Source: Gammaproteobacteria bacterium
GTDB taxonomy: Bacteria > Pseudomonadota > Gammaproteobacteria > Steroidobacterales > SZUA-146
Assembly: GCA_003228965.1 (NCBI GenBank)
Contig: QIGP01000418.1
Coordinates: 1-10,674 of the forward strand
DNA length: 10,674 nucleotides
Direction of reading: 5' to 3'
Positions 1-6,408 of the stretch are shown piece by piece (within the stretch, counting starts at the first letter, position 1; every line of letters starts with the position of its first letter). A program made the position numbers and the translations under genes. The notes under the pieces were generated by a model. It made no database searches. It saw only the letters and a program-made list of their open reading frames with translations, and was not told the DNA's origin.

Positions 1-185
1 CCGATTTTTGCCGTAACTGTTTAAGCAAATGGTATGTTGCAGGCGCCGAAGAGCAGGGCGTCGATCTTGCGCTTGAAGACGCTCACCAGGCAGTGTACGG
101 CATGTCTTATGCCGACTGGAAACGCGACCATCAAACCGAAGCTACACCCGGGCAATTGGAAGCATTGGCGGCACGTAAAAGTTAG
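1..185 (+). CDS. DUF1244 family protein, 3' end only
   Basis: The reading frame enters from before the window and is open from base 3 to a TAG at 183-185, giving the last 60 residues. The visible segment begins DFCRNCLSKWY, continues with YGMSYADWKRDHQTEAT and ends LEALAARKS. I recognise these as the conserved core of the DUF1244 family: a short soluble protein of about 100 residues, common in proteobacteria, with no established function. The CxxC pair (CRNC) lies at visible residues 3-6; whether it binds metal cannot be told from this fragment. No signal peptide or membrane segment is seen in this part. The start codon and roughly the first third are missing because of the window edge, not because the gene is broken. 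It lies upstream of the tRNA genes with a 133-base gap and is unlikely to be functionally linked to the ccm operon. Confidence 0.85.
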   Translation, partial: DFCRNCLSKWYVAGAEEQGVDLALEDAHQAVYGMSYADWKRDHQTEATPGQLEALAARKS

Positions 186-249
186 GGCTTTCACTGCTGT
201 GCCACAACCGCTTGGGGCTAAAATTGGCCTTTCAGGCCTGCAATTCCAC

Positions 250-275
250 TATTGATATGCTAAAGTTCCGCGTCC
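250..275 (+). promoter_or_regulatory. weak candidate promoter for the tRNA pair
   Basis: The 133-base gap between the DUF1244 gene and tRNA-Cys should contain the tRNA promoter. The best -10-like hexamer is TATGCT at 256-261. It is followed by a GC-rich stretch from about 268 that resembles the discriminator of growth-rate-controlled stable RNA promoters. The matching -35 element is poor: TTCAGG at 231-236, with a 19-base spacer. The assignment rests mainly on position and is tentative. Confidence 0.2.
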
Positions 276-318
276 TGCGGGGGTGGTCACACCGCCGCAA
301 CGCCCCGACGACGTTACT

Positions 319-392
319 GGCTAGATGGCAGAGTGGTGATGTAACGGCCTGCAAAGCCGTGTACCCCGGTTCGATTCCGGGTCTAGCCTCCA
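319..392 (+). tRNA. tRNA-Cys (anticodon GCA)
   Basis: A complete cloverleaf is visible. The 7-bp acceptor stem pairs GGCTAGA (319-325) with TCTAGCC (382-388). It is followed by discriminator T at 389 and an encoded CCA at 390-392. The anticodon arm is ACGGC-CTGCAAA-GCCGT with anticodon GCA at 351-353, which reads UGC and UGU. The T arm carries the canonical GGTTCGATTCC. The 74-base length and the U73 discriminator are typical of bacterial tRNA-Cys. tRNA-Leu follows 26 bases later, so the two are probably cut from one precursor. Confidence 0.97.
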
Positions 393-418
393 ATTATTGA
401 TCAGGCACGACCTAAACA

Positions 419-505
419 GCCCGGGTGGCGGAATCGGTAGACGCTGCGGACTTAAAATCCGTTTTCCGAAAGGAAGTGCGAGTTCAAGTCTCGCCCCGGG
501 CACCA
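419..505 (+). tRNA. tRNA-Leu (anticodon UAA)
   Basis: A class II tRNA of 87 bases. The acceptor stem pairs GCCCGGG (419-425) with CCCGGGC (495-501), followed by A73 and an encoded CCA at 503-505. The anticodon arm is GCGGA-CTTAAAA-TCCGT with anticodon TAA at 453-455, which reads UUA and UUG. A long variable arm lies between the anticodon and T arms (TTTTCCGAAAGGAAGTGCG region), as expected for leucine tRNAs. The T arm has GTTCAAGTC. Tandem Cys and Leu(UAA) tRNA genes are common in Gammaproteobacteria. The ccmA start codon is only 34 bases beyond the CCA. Confidence 0.97.
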
Positions 506-539
506 AACCAAGCACCGCTAAGCGTGGGGTTGCGACTTC

Positions 540-1202
540 ATGAGTATCGATAGCGTATCTACGCTGCCACAAAATACGTATCCAAACGTGCGTGTTAGCG
601 CCACAGGCCTTGAGCTATGGCGAGGTGATCGCTGTCTGTTTAACGACCTCTCATTTACCCTGAATTTACCCGTGCTCCATGTATGCGGGGCCAATGGCAG
701 TGGCAAAACCACTCTGTTAAAAGTGCTCTGCGGACTGACTATTACCGAACGCGGTAACGTTACGTGGACCCATGACAAGCGTATTCTTACAACCGGCGAA
801 GTTCGTGGGCAGCTTGCCTACACGGGACATCAGGAGGCGCTCAATCCAGCGCTCACGGTGGCTGAAAATCTGCAGTGGGGTGCCGGTCTGTATCGTGAAC
901 TGTCAAACGACGAAATCCAGCAAGCGACTGAAGAGCATCAGCTCGATTCACTGACGTCGTTGTTAGCGTGCAGTCTGTCAGCGGGGCAGAAGCGCAGGGT
1001 GGCGTTACTGCGTTCCGTGTTGAGCCACGTCCCTGTGTGGGTCTGGGATGAGCCTTACGCTAATCTGGATGCTGCAGGTGTCGAGTGGGTGAACGCGTTA
1101 ATCGAGGCGCACGTTGCCAGGGGTGGCTGCCTGATACTGAGCGCGCACCAAAAGCCTGCCATAAATCCCGAGCAGGTGCAGACATTGGGGCTAACTTCGT
1201 GA
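540..1202 (+). CDS. ccmA: CcmA, ATP-binding subunit of the heme-handling ABC complex
   Basis: The cytoplasmic ATPase of CcmABCD, which uses ATP hydrolysis to release heme-loaded CcmE from CcmC. The 220-residue product has every ABC signature: Walker A GANGSGKT at 50-57, the family-specific signature LSAGQKRR at 146-153, Walker B VWVWDE at 166-171 and the switch histidine at 203 (SAHQ). WRGDRCLF near 27-34 and the GHQ of the Q-loop region (97-98) fit CcmA better than other ABC ATPases. The ATG at 540 gives about 20 residues before the usual CcmA beginning. A GGGG at 526-529, ten bases upstream, is a modest ribosome binding site, so a shorter start is possible. The gene sits 34 bases after tRNA-Leu, leaving little room for its own promoter. 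Its TGA overlaps the GTG start of ccmB. Confidence 0.96.
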   Translation: MSIDSVSTLPQNTYPNVRVSATGLELWRGDRCLFNDLSFTLNLPVLHVCGANGSGKTTLLKVLCGLTITERGNVTWTHDKRILTTGEVRGQLAYTGHQEALNPALTVAENLQWGAGLYRELSNDEIQQATEEHQLDSLTSLLACSLSAGQKRRVALLRSVLSHVPVWVWDEPYANLDAAGVEWVNALIEAHVARGGCLILSAHQKPAINPEQVQTLGLTS

Positions 1203-1882
1203 ACGAGCTGTCTTACCGCCGCGCGTTTTCGCTTCAGCTGCGCAAGGAACTCACGCAGCTTGGCCGACGGTACGGCTCGGTCCTTACACCCTTACTTTTT
1301 TTCGCGGTAGTTGTAGCGTTGTTTCCACTAAGTACCGACCCTTCTCCTCAACGTCTTGCGACTATTGCAAGCTCCGCTGTGTGGGTAGCCGCGCTTCTGG
1401 CTGCGATGCTCGCTCAGCAAACGCTGTTTCGCGGAGACTTTGAGGACGGTAGTTTGCAGCTGATGGCGCTGTCGGCCTTGCCGTTATGGCTACAGGTCAT
1501 AGCCAAACAAATGGCCCACTGGCTGGTTTCGGGCCTGCCGCTCGTTCTGTTAAGTCCGTTGGCCGCCTATTCTCTGAATATGGCGCCTCAGGGCTACACC
1601 ACTTTGATGGTTTCTTTGCTCCTAGGGAGCTTAAGTTTGAGCTCATTGGGCGCGATTGGTGCCGCTCTCACTGTTAGTATTCGTCAAGGCGGGCTGTTGT
1701 TCGCCGTGTTGGTGCTGCCTTTGATGGTGCCTGTATTGATTTTGGGAACTCAGGCCACTGAACTTGCCTCTAAGGGGGATAATGCGGCAGGTCTTCTAAA
1801 CATGCTTGTGGCCATTTGTCTACTGTCTGTAACGCTCTCACCATTCGCCACAGCCGCCGCCATTCGGGTGAGTCTCGATTAG
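1199..1882 (+). CDS. ccmB: CcmB, membrane subunit of the CcmABCD complex
   Basis: An inner-membrane partner of CcmA in heme chaperone release. The 227-residue product matches the usual length of about 220. It has about six hydrophobic segments, including residues 27-43, 55-73 and several after 100. The FRGDFEDGSLQ motif at 78-87 is conserved in CcmB. I chose the GTG at 1199, which overlaps the ccmA stop as GTGA, has GGGG at 1187-1190 eight bases upstream and begins with the family-like NELSYRRAFSLQLRKEL. The frame stays open further upstream inside ccmA, but that extension is a basic, non-family sequence lying in coding DNA. Translation is likely coupled to ccmA. The gene ends with TAG at 1880-1882, followed by an unusual 90-base gap before ccmC. 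Confidence 0.95.
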   Translation: MNELSYRRAFSLQLRKELTQLGRRYGSVLTPLLFFAVVVALFPLSTDPSPQRLATIASSAVWVAALLAAMLAQQTLFRGDFEDGSLQLMALSALPLWLQVIAKQMAHWLVSGLPLVLLSPLAAYSLNMAPQGYTTLMVSLLLGSLSLSSLGAIGAALTVSIRQGGLLFAVLVLPLMVPVLILGTQATELASKGDNAAGLLNMLVAICLLSVTLSPFATAAAIRVSLD

Positions 1883-1883
1883 C

Positions 1884-1912
1884 TTTTCACAATTTCATGG
1901 CGCTGTTAGAAT
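1884..1912 (+). promoter_or_regulatory. candidate internal promoter before ccmC
   Basis: The ccmB-ccmC gap contains TTTTCA at 1884-1889 (4 of 6 matches to the sigma-70 -35 consensus) and TAGAAT at 1907-1912 (5 of 6 matches to the -10), separated by an optimal 17-base spacer. An alternative -35, TTCACA at 1886-1891, matches better but gives a 15-base spacer. Transcription would start near 1919, about 54 bases before the ccmC ATG. Most other junctions in this operon overlap, so a gap with promoter-like elements stands out. It is a consensus match by eye only. Confidence 0.35.
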
Positions 1913-1972
1913 AACTCTTTGGAGTGGCGCCACACGTTGCCACCTACTGACGCCAGGATACCGTTAATTCGC

Positions 1973-2716
1973 ATGAACGCTTTCATGACATGGTTTTACC
2001 AAATGAGCTCGCCACCGCATTTCTATCGTTGGGCCGGTCGTGCCATTCCCTGGTTTATGTGGCCGGCGCTCATTCTATCGGCCGTAGCGGCGTACCTTGG
2101 GCTGGTGCGTTCACCTGAAGATTACCAAATGGGCCACACGGTCCGCATTATGTACGTGCATGTGCCTTCGGCGTGGCTATCTATGTGGTGTTACACATCG
2201 ATGGCCGTCGCGTCAGCCATTGGCTGGATTTGGCGCATGAAGCTTGCCCATGCCGTGGCGGCAGCCATTGCCCCGGCTGGAGCGGCACTTACGTTTCTGG
2301 CCTTGGTTACCGGCGCCATTTGGGGTAAGCCCACGTGGGGCACTTACTGGGTGTGGGACGCAAGGCTTACGTCAGAACTCGTGCTGTTGTTTTTGTTTAT
2401 GGGTGTTGTGCTTCTACGCAACGCGTTCGAGGACAGGGCGCAAGGCGATCGCGCTGCGGCCATTCTCGCTATTGTTGGCGTAGTTAACGTACCCATCATC
2501 CACTACTCGGTAAATTGGTGGAATACGTTGCACCAGTCGGCAAGCGTATCGGTTGCAGGGAAATCCGGAATCGACTCGAGCATGCTTATGCCATTGTTGC
2601 TTATGGTGCTCGGGTTTACGCTCTACCTGGTTGCCTTGATTCTCATGCGTACACGCAATGAAGTGCTGCTACGCGAATCGCGCAAGCGCTGGGTGCAGGA
2701 GTTGGTGCAATCATGA
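1973..2716 (+). CDS. ccmC: CcmC, heme delivery protein to CcmE
   Basis: An inner-membrane heme-handling protein that presents heme to CcmE for covalent attachment. The 247-residue product has about six membrane segments. The periplasmic tryptophan-rich WWD signature, WGTYWVWDARLTSEL, is at 122-136. Two heme-ligand histidines match the family: H63 in YVHVPSAW and H187 in WWNTLHQ. GVVNVPIIHYSVNWWN at 169-184 is also characteristic. The ATG at 1973 starts a segment aligning with the family N-terminus (FYQMSSPPHFYRW) and has AGGA at 1955-1958, a rather distant Shine-Dalgarno. ATG 1985 is the alternative. The frame also opens at TTG 1919, which would add 18 residues unlike the family. The stop overlaps ccmD as ATGA at 2713. 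Confidence 0.95.
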   Translation: MNAFMTWFYQMSSPPHFYRWAGRAIPWFMWPALILSAVAAYLGLVRSPEDYQMGHTVRIMYVHVPSAWLSMWCYTSMAVASAIGWIWRMKLAHAVAAAIAPAGAALTFLALVTGAIWGKPTWGTYWVWDARLTSELVLLFLFMGVVLLRNAFEDRAQGDRAAAILAIVGVVNVPIIHYSVNWWNTLHQSASVSVAGKSGIDSSMLMPLLLMVLGFTLYLVALILMRTRNEVLLRESRKRWVQELVQS

Positions 2717-2901
2717 TTGAATGGTTGAACATGGATGGCGACGGAATTTACGTATGGCCGTGCTACGTGCTTACCTTGATAGTGTTGATTGCCAACGTAT
2801 GGGTAGCAAAGTTGCAGCACGCCTCGTTGCTAAAGCGAGCCGCTGCGCGTGCGCGTCACAACGACGCACGAACCGAAGTTCTTGAGGAAATATCACCATG
2901 A
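2713..2901 (+). CDS. ccmD: CcmD, small membrane subunit of the CcmABCD complex
   Basis: A 62-residue single-span membrane protein. In the family it associates with CcmABC and CcmE and is needed to release holo-CcmE. Here IYVWPCYVLTLIVLIANVWV at about 12-31 contains the conserved YVWP-Y start and the membrane helix. It is followed by a basic, probably cytoplasmic tail rich in Arg and Lys. The ATG at 2713 overlaps the ccmC stop, and AGGAG at 2697-2701 is a good ribosome binding site. The stop overlaps the ccmE start as ATGA at 2898. Sequence conservation is low in this family, so the call rests on the motif, length, topology and position between ccmC and ccmE. Confidence 0.92.
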   Translation: MIEWLNMDGDGIYVWPCYVLTLIVLIANVWVAKLQHASLLKRAAARARHNDARTEVLEEISP

Positions 2902-3335
2902 CTCCCCGTCGAAATCGAATGCTGAGTGTTATTACGTTGCTGGTGGGCGTGTCGCTGGCAGCTGTATTTGGTCTTCGCGGATGTGATGACCTGAAGTCCT
3001 ATTTTTTCGATCCAAGCCAGGTGGTGGCGGGTGCAGTTAAAGGCGACCAGTCTTTTCGGCTAGGTGGTATGGTTAAGGACGGTAGTTTCATACGTGTGCC
3101 TGAGTCACTGGATGTCAGTTTCGTCGTGACCGATTTTGCGCAAGAAGTAAAAGTACTCTACAACGGTTTGTTACCTGACCTGTTCCGCGAAGGACAGGGC
3201 GTTGTGGCAACCGGAAAGCTTAATCAGTACGGCGAATTCGTTGCTGAAAATATTTTAGCCAAGCACGACGAAAACTATATGCCGCCTGAAGTGGCTGACT
3301 CACTGAAGCAAAAACCGCCTGAGACCGATTATTAA
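2898..3335 (+). CDS. ccmE: CcmE, periplasmic heme chaperone
   Basis: A membrane-anchored periplasmic chaperone that binds heme covalently through a histidine and passes it to the CcmF/H machinery. The product has 145 residues. A basic N-terminus (MTPRRNRM) is followed by a membrane anchor at about 8-26 and then an OB-fold beta domain. The heme-binding motif LAKHDENYMPPEV is at 120-132, with the attachment histidine at 123 and the axial tyrosine at 127. LGGMVKDGS near 55-63 and the VLYNGLLPDLFREGQGVVATG stretch are family hallmarks. The segment after the anchor, RGCDDLKSYFFDPSQV, differs from the usual residues (typically ending in a TPSE-like stretch) and carries a cysteine at 29. GAGGAA at 2884-2889 is a strong ribosome binding site. 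A 72-base gap precedes ccmF. Confidence 0.96.
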   Translation: MTPRRNRMLSVITLLVGVSLAAVFGLRGCDDLKSYFFDPSQVVAGAVKGDQSFRLGGMVKDGSFIRVPESLDVSFVVTDFAQEVKVLYNGLLPDLFREGQGVVATGKLNQYGEFVAENILAKHDENYMPPEVADSLKQKPPETDY

Positions 3336-3358
3336 GTTTAGTCGGTTCACCTTGGTGA
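3324..3358 (+). other. two small tandem hairpins at the ccmE-ccmF junction
   Basis: ACCGA (3324-3328) pairs with TCGGT (3342-3346) and spans the ccmE stop codon. Immediately after, TCACC (3347-3351) and GGTGA (3354-3358) form a second inverted repeat with TT at the centre, which in RNA would make a UCAC stem closed by a CUUG tetraloop. Neither is followed by a T run, so this is not an intrinsic terminator. In one of the few real gaps of this operon it could act as an mRNA processing or stability element. The stems are short and may be chance. Confidence 0.3.
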
Positions 3359-3407
3359 TGAGGCTACAAACTACTATGCAACTTCGAATACAACAAAGGA
3401 CGTTTCA

Positions 3408-5360
3408 ATGATCCCTGAGCTGGGCCAAGTAGCGTTAATTTTGTGCCTGATGCTTGCGCTTGCGCAAATGGTGTTCGGCTTTGCAGGTGCGGCTACAAAC
3501 CGCGCTAACTGGATGGCGGTGGTTAAACCGGCAGCCATTGGCCAAATGGTCTTTGCGACGTTGTCGTTTGCGACTCTGGTCATAGCGTTTTTACAAGACG
3601 ACTTCACAGTTTCCTATGTGGCTAACAATTCAAATACGGCGTTACCAACGTTATATAAGGTTGCTGCCGTGTGGGGCGCGCACGAAGGTTCGCTGTTGCT
3701 GTGGGTTCTTGTTCAAAGCGGATGGACCTGTGCGGTAGCCCTGGGTAGTGGTCGTTTGCCCCAGGTGTTTTCGTCACGGGTAATCGCTACCCTCGGCTTT
3801 GTGAGCGTGGGTTTTCTGCTGTTCATATTGCTAACGTCCAATCCGTTCTGGCGCATGATGCCGGGAGCGTTTGAAGGGCAAGATTTGAATCCGCTACTGC
3901 AAGATTTCGGCCTTGCCGTACACCCTCCCGTTCTCTATCTCGGCTACATCGGGTTTTCTGTTGCGTTTGCGTTTGCGATTGCCACTATGCTTGGAGGCGA
4001 TCTGAATACTCAGTGGGCGCGTTGGACGCGACCCTGGACCACGCTTGCCTGGTTGTTTCTCACCATCGGTATTGCGTTGGGTAGTTGGTGGGCTTACTAC
4101 GAACTCGGCTGGGGTGGCTGGTGGTTTTGGGATGCCGTGGAAAACGCCTCGTTCATGCCTTGGCTTATTGGGACAGCGCTGATTCATTCGTTGGCCGTGA
4201 CTGACAAGCGGGGCTTGTTTAAAAGCTGGACGTTGTTGCTGTCTATTTTGGCTTTTTCCCTTTCTTTGCTTGGAACGTTTCTGGTGCGATCAGGTGTTCT
4301 TGTGTCTGTGCATTCGTTTGCCAGCGATCCGGAGCGCGGTCTTTATATTCTGATATTTTTAGGTGTTGTCGTTTGCAGCGCCTTACTTTTATACGCCCTC
4401 AGAGCACATCGTTTTGATGAGCAAGGGCATTTTGACTTGGTCAGTCGTGAAACGGCGTTGCTGGTCAATAACGTATTGCTAGTGAGCGCCGCGTTCGTAG
4501 TTCTTTTTGGCACACTCTATCCGCTCATAAACGAAGGGCTGGGGTTACCTAAAGTGTCTGTTGGCGAGCCGTGGTTTAACGCGTACTTCGTTCCGCTTGC
4601 GCTGCTTCTAATGGCGTCTCTCGGTATTGGTATGCACACACTTTGGCGAGTGAGCAACACGAACTCTCTCGTGCGTCGATTGCGATGGTTAGCCGTAGTG
4701 GCCGTTATTGCTGCGCTCGTTCTGCCGTCGCTGTTTTTTGGCCGGACGGCCGTCATGACAGTGCTTGGCACAGCTGCAGCACTGTGGGTGATACTCTCAA
4801 CCGCGAGCGAATTGTGGATACGCTATCGCACAAACGGTAACGTTCGCATGCCGCGCGCCATGGTTGGGATGTTAGTAGCTCACGTAGGTGTGGCGCTGTG
4901 TGTGGCGGGTGTTACTTACACGTCAGCTTACAGCGACCAACGCGACGTAGCACTCAAAGCCGGCGAGTCGTACACGTTGGGAAACTATTCCTTTGAGTTG
5001 CAGACGGTGAAGCAGGTTGAGGGTCCTAACTATGTTGCTCAGGAAGCGACTGTCGGTCTTGCGTACAAAGGCAAGTCTCTTGGCGTGCTCAAACCTCAAA
5101 AACGATTATATCGAGTGCAAAAATCGCCAATGACAGAGTCCGACATACACGCACGCTTAAGTCGCGATGTCTATGTGGCCCTTGGTGCAGACCTTGGTAA
5201 CGGCTCGTACAGCCTTCGTTTACAAATTAAACCGATGGTTCGCTTTATTTGGCTTGGCGCACTGATCATGGCGTTGGGCGGATTTCTGGCGTTGACCGAT
5301 CGTCGCTACTACCTTGAACGTCGAGCTGTTGAAGCAGGTAGCAAGGCGAGAACGGCCTGA
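3408..5360 (+). CDS. ccmF: CcmF, heme ligation protein of cytochrome c synthase
   Basis: A large polytopic inner-membrane protein that takes heme from CcmE, reduces it and, with CcmH and CcmI, ligates it to apocytochrome c in the periplasm. The 650-residue product is full length for the family, with many membrane spans throughout. The WWD signature, GSWWAYYELGWGGWWFWD, is at 225-242. The four conserved heme-ligand histidines are present: H172 (VHPPVLYLGY), H260 (ALIHSLAVTDKRG), H302 (VHSFASDPERG) and H492 (MLVAHVGVALC). They fall at or within one position of the E. coli residues. RSGVLVSVHSFASDP at 294-308 is diagnostic. AAAGGA at 3395-3400, seven bases before the ATG, is the best ribosome binding site in the operon and probably restarts translation after the ccmE gap. 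The stop overlaps ccmG as TGATG. Confidence 0.97.
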   Translation: MIPELGQVALILCLMLALAQMVFGFAGAATNRANWMAVVKPAAIGQMVFATLSFATLVIAFLQDDFTVSYVANNSNTALPTLYKVAAVWGAHEGSLLLWVLVQSGWTCAVALGSGRLPQVFSSRVIATLGFVSVGFLLFILLTSNPFWRMMPGAFEGQDLNPLLQDFGLAVHPPVLYLGYIGFSVAFAFAIATMLGGDLNTQWARWTRPWTTLAWLFLTIGIALGSWWAYYELGWGGWWFWDAVENASFMPWLIGTALIHSLAVTDKRGLFKSWTLLLSILAFSLSLLGTFLVRSGVLVSVHSFASDPERGLYILIFLGVVVCSALLLYALRAHRFDEQGHFDLVSRETALLVNNVLLVSAAFVVLFGTLYPLINEGLGLPKVSVGEPWFNAYFVPLALLLMASLGIGMHTLWRVSNTNSLVRRLRWLAVVAVIAALVLPSLFFGRTAVMTVLGTAAALWVILSTASELWIRYRTNGNVRMPRAMVGMLVAHVGVALCVAGVTYTSAYSDQRDVALKAGESYTLGNYSFELQTVKQVEGPNYVAQEATVGLAYKGKSLGVLKPQKRLYRVQKSPMTESDIHARLSRDVYVALGADLGNGSYSLRLQIKPMVRFIWLGALIMALGGFLALTDRRYYLERRAVEAGSKARTA

Positions 5361-5872
5361 TGCGATTTTCAGTGCCGCTGGTTTTATTTTTGGGCCTTAG
5401 CGTGTTTCTGTTGCTGGGCCTTGACCAGGATCCGCAAAAGATTCCGTCGCCGTTCATTGGAAAACCCGTTCCGGCCTTTTCTTTGGAAACGGTAGAGTCT
5501 GCGAGCGGCACGGTTAGTACTCAAGACTACGCTGGTAAACCCTACGTCATTAACGTCTGGGGCTCGTGGTGTCCGGCGTGTTACGACGAGCATCCCTATT
5601 TGCTTGAGTACGCAGCGCAAGGGCAGCTTCCTATCATTGGGCTTAATTGGAAAGACACACGAGAAAAAGCGCAGTCCTGGTTAGCTCAGCTTGGCGATCC
5701 TTACGTCGCCAACGCCTTCGATCCTGTCGGCGACGCTGGCATAAATCTTGGTGTTTATGGCGCGCCTGAGTCGTTCTTGATAGGTGCCGACGGTATCGTG
5801 CTGTACAAGCACGTAGGGCCACTAACTCCCGACGTATGGCAGGAGCAGTTTCTTGCCAGGGTGCAGCTCTGA
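5360..5872 (+). CDS. ccmG: CcmG/DsbE, periplasmic thiol-disulfide oxidoreductase
   Basis: A membrane-anchored thioredoxin-fold protein that keeps the apocytochrome CXXCH cysteines, or CcmH, reduced before heme attachment. In the family its electrons come from DsbD or CcdA. The 170-residue product has an uncleaved N-terminal anchor at about 4-21. PSPFIGKPVPAFSL follows at 29-42. The active site is WGSWCPAC, with cysteines at 71 and 74 (WCPTC in E. coli). GVYGAPESFLI at about 131-141 carries the cis-proline and is specific to CcmG. The ATG at 5360 overlaps the ccmF stop by one base and has a distant AAGG at 5343-5346, so translation is probably coupled. The stop overlaps ccmH, also as TGATG. 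Confidence 0.96.
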   Translation: MRFSVPLVLFLGLSVFLLLGLDQDPQKIPSPFIGKPVPAFSLETVESASGTVSTQDYAGKPYVINVWGSWCPACYDEHPYLLEYAAQGQLPIIGLNWKDTREKAQSWLAQLGDPYVANAFDPVGDAGINLGVYGAPESFLIGADGIVLYKHVGPLTPDVWQEQFLARVQL

Positions 5873-6408
5873 TGAAAAATAAAATTGATAGGAAGAATCG
5901 TTTGGATGGACGCACTTTTGCCATGTTTACGCTTCCTCTTTTGTTGATCGTGCTGTTGTGTGCCCCGTTAACTCAGGCAATCGATGCACAAACGTTGAAC
6001 GACCCGGTGCTGCAAATTCGCTATGTTGCTATTGGCAAAGAACTACGCTGCCTTGTGTGCCAAAATCAATCCATTTACGACTCGAACGCGGAGCTGGCGC
6101 AAGACCTAAGAAGGCAAGTACGCGAGATGCTCGAAGACGGTCGGGCCGATGACGAAATTTATAGATACATGATCGAACGTTACGGCGACTATGTGCGCTA
6201 TCGGCCGCCGTGGAGAGTGAATACACTGCTGCTGCAGCTGTTCCCTGTGTTTATTGCGTTGTTCGGTTTTTGGATGTTGTGGGGAACTTTGCGTAAACAT
6301 CGCAGTGTTAACGCAATGAAAGCTGGCTCCCCTGAATTAGAGAACAGCGAGTCGGCACAGGACTCTGGCGCTGACGACACAGCCAATACGTCCACGGAGA
6401 GGCGTTAA
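5872..6408 (+). CDS. ccmH: CcmH, thiol-reductive subunit of the heme ligation complex
   Basis: A periplasmic, membrane-anchored subunit of the CcmFHI heme lyase that handles the thiols of apocytochrome c. The 178-residue product has a signal sequence with a hydrophobic core at about 18-33 and a likely cleavage after APLTQA (residue 36). The redox motif LRCLVCQNQSI has cysteines at 60 and 63. The helical region REMLEDGRADDEIYRYMIERYGDYVRYRPPW is typical of the family. A C-terminal anchor (LLLQLFPVFIALFGFWMLW) is followed by an acidic polar tail. I chose the ATG at 5872, which overlaps the ccmG stop and has AGGG at 5858-5861. An upstream in-frame ATG at 5836 would add 12 residues inside ccmG. 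Unlike the E. coli protein, it has no fused TPR part, which is the separate gene ccmI. Confidence 0.95.
   Translation: MKNKIDRKNRLDGRTFAMFTLPLLLIVLLCAPLTQAIDAQTLNDPVLQIRYVAIGKELRCLVCQNQSIYDSNAELAQDLRRQVREMLEDGRADDEIYRYMIERYGDYVRYRPPWRVNTLLLQLFPVFIALFGFWMLWGTLRKHRSVNAMKAGSPELENSESAQDSGADDTANTSTERR

Noticed and set aside
222..244. Possible terminator after the DUF1244 gene (GGCC-TTTCA-GGCC)
   Set aside because: The perfect stem is only four pairs, extension needs a three-base bulge, and no T run follows on the plus strand.
1085..1198. Longer N-terminus for CcmB starting at 1085
   Set aside because: The added 38 residues lie inside ccmA and are not family-like. The GTG at 1199 gives the correct family length and a GTGA overlap.
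3894..4187. 97-codon open frame on the minus strand inside ccmF
   Set aside because: It is antisense to the conserved WWD region of ccmF, and its Pro/Arg/Lys-rich composition is that of a reverse-frame artefact.
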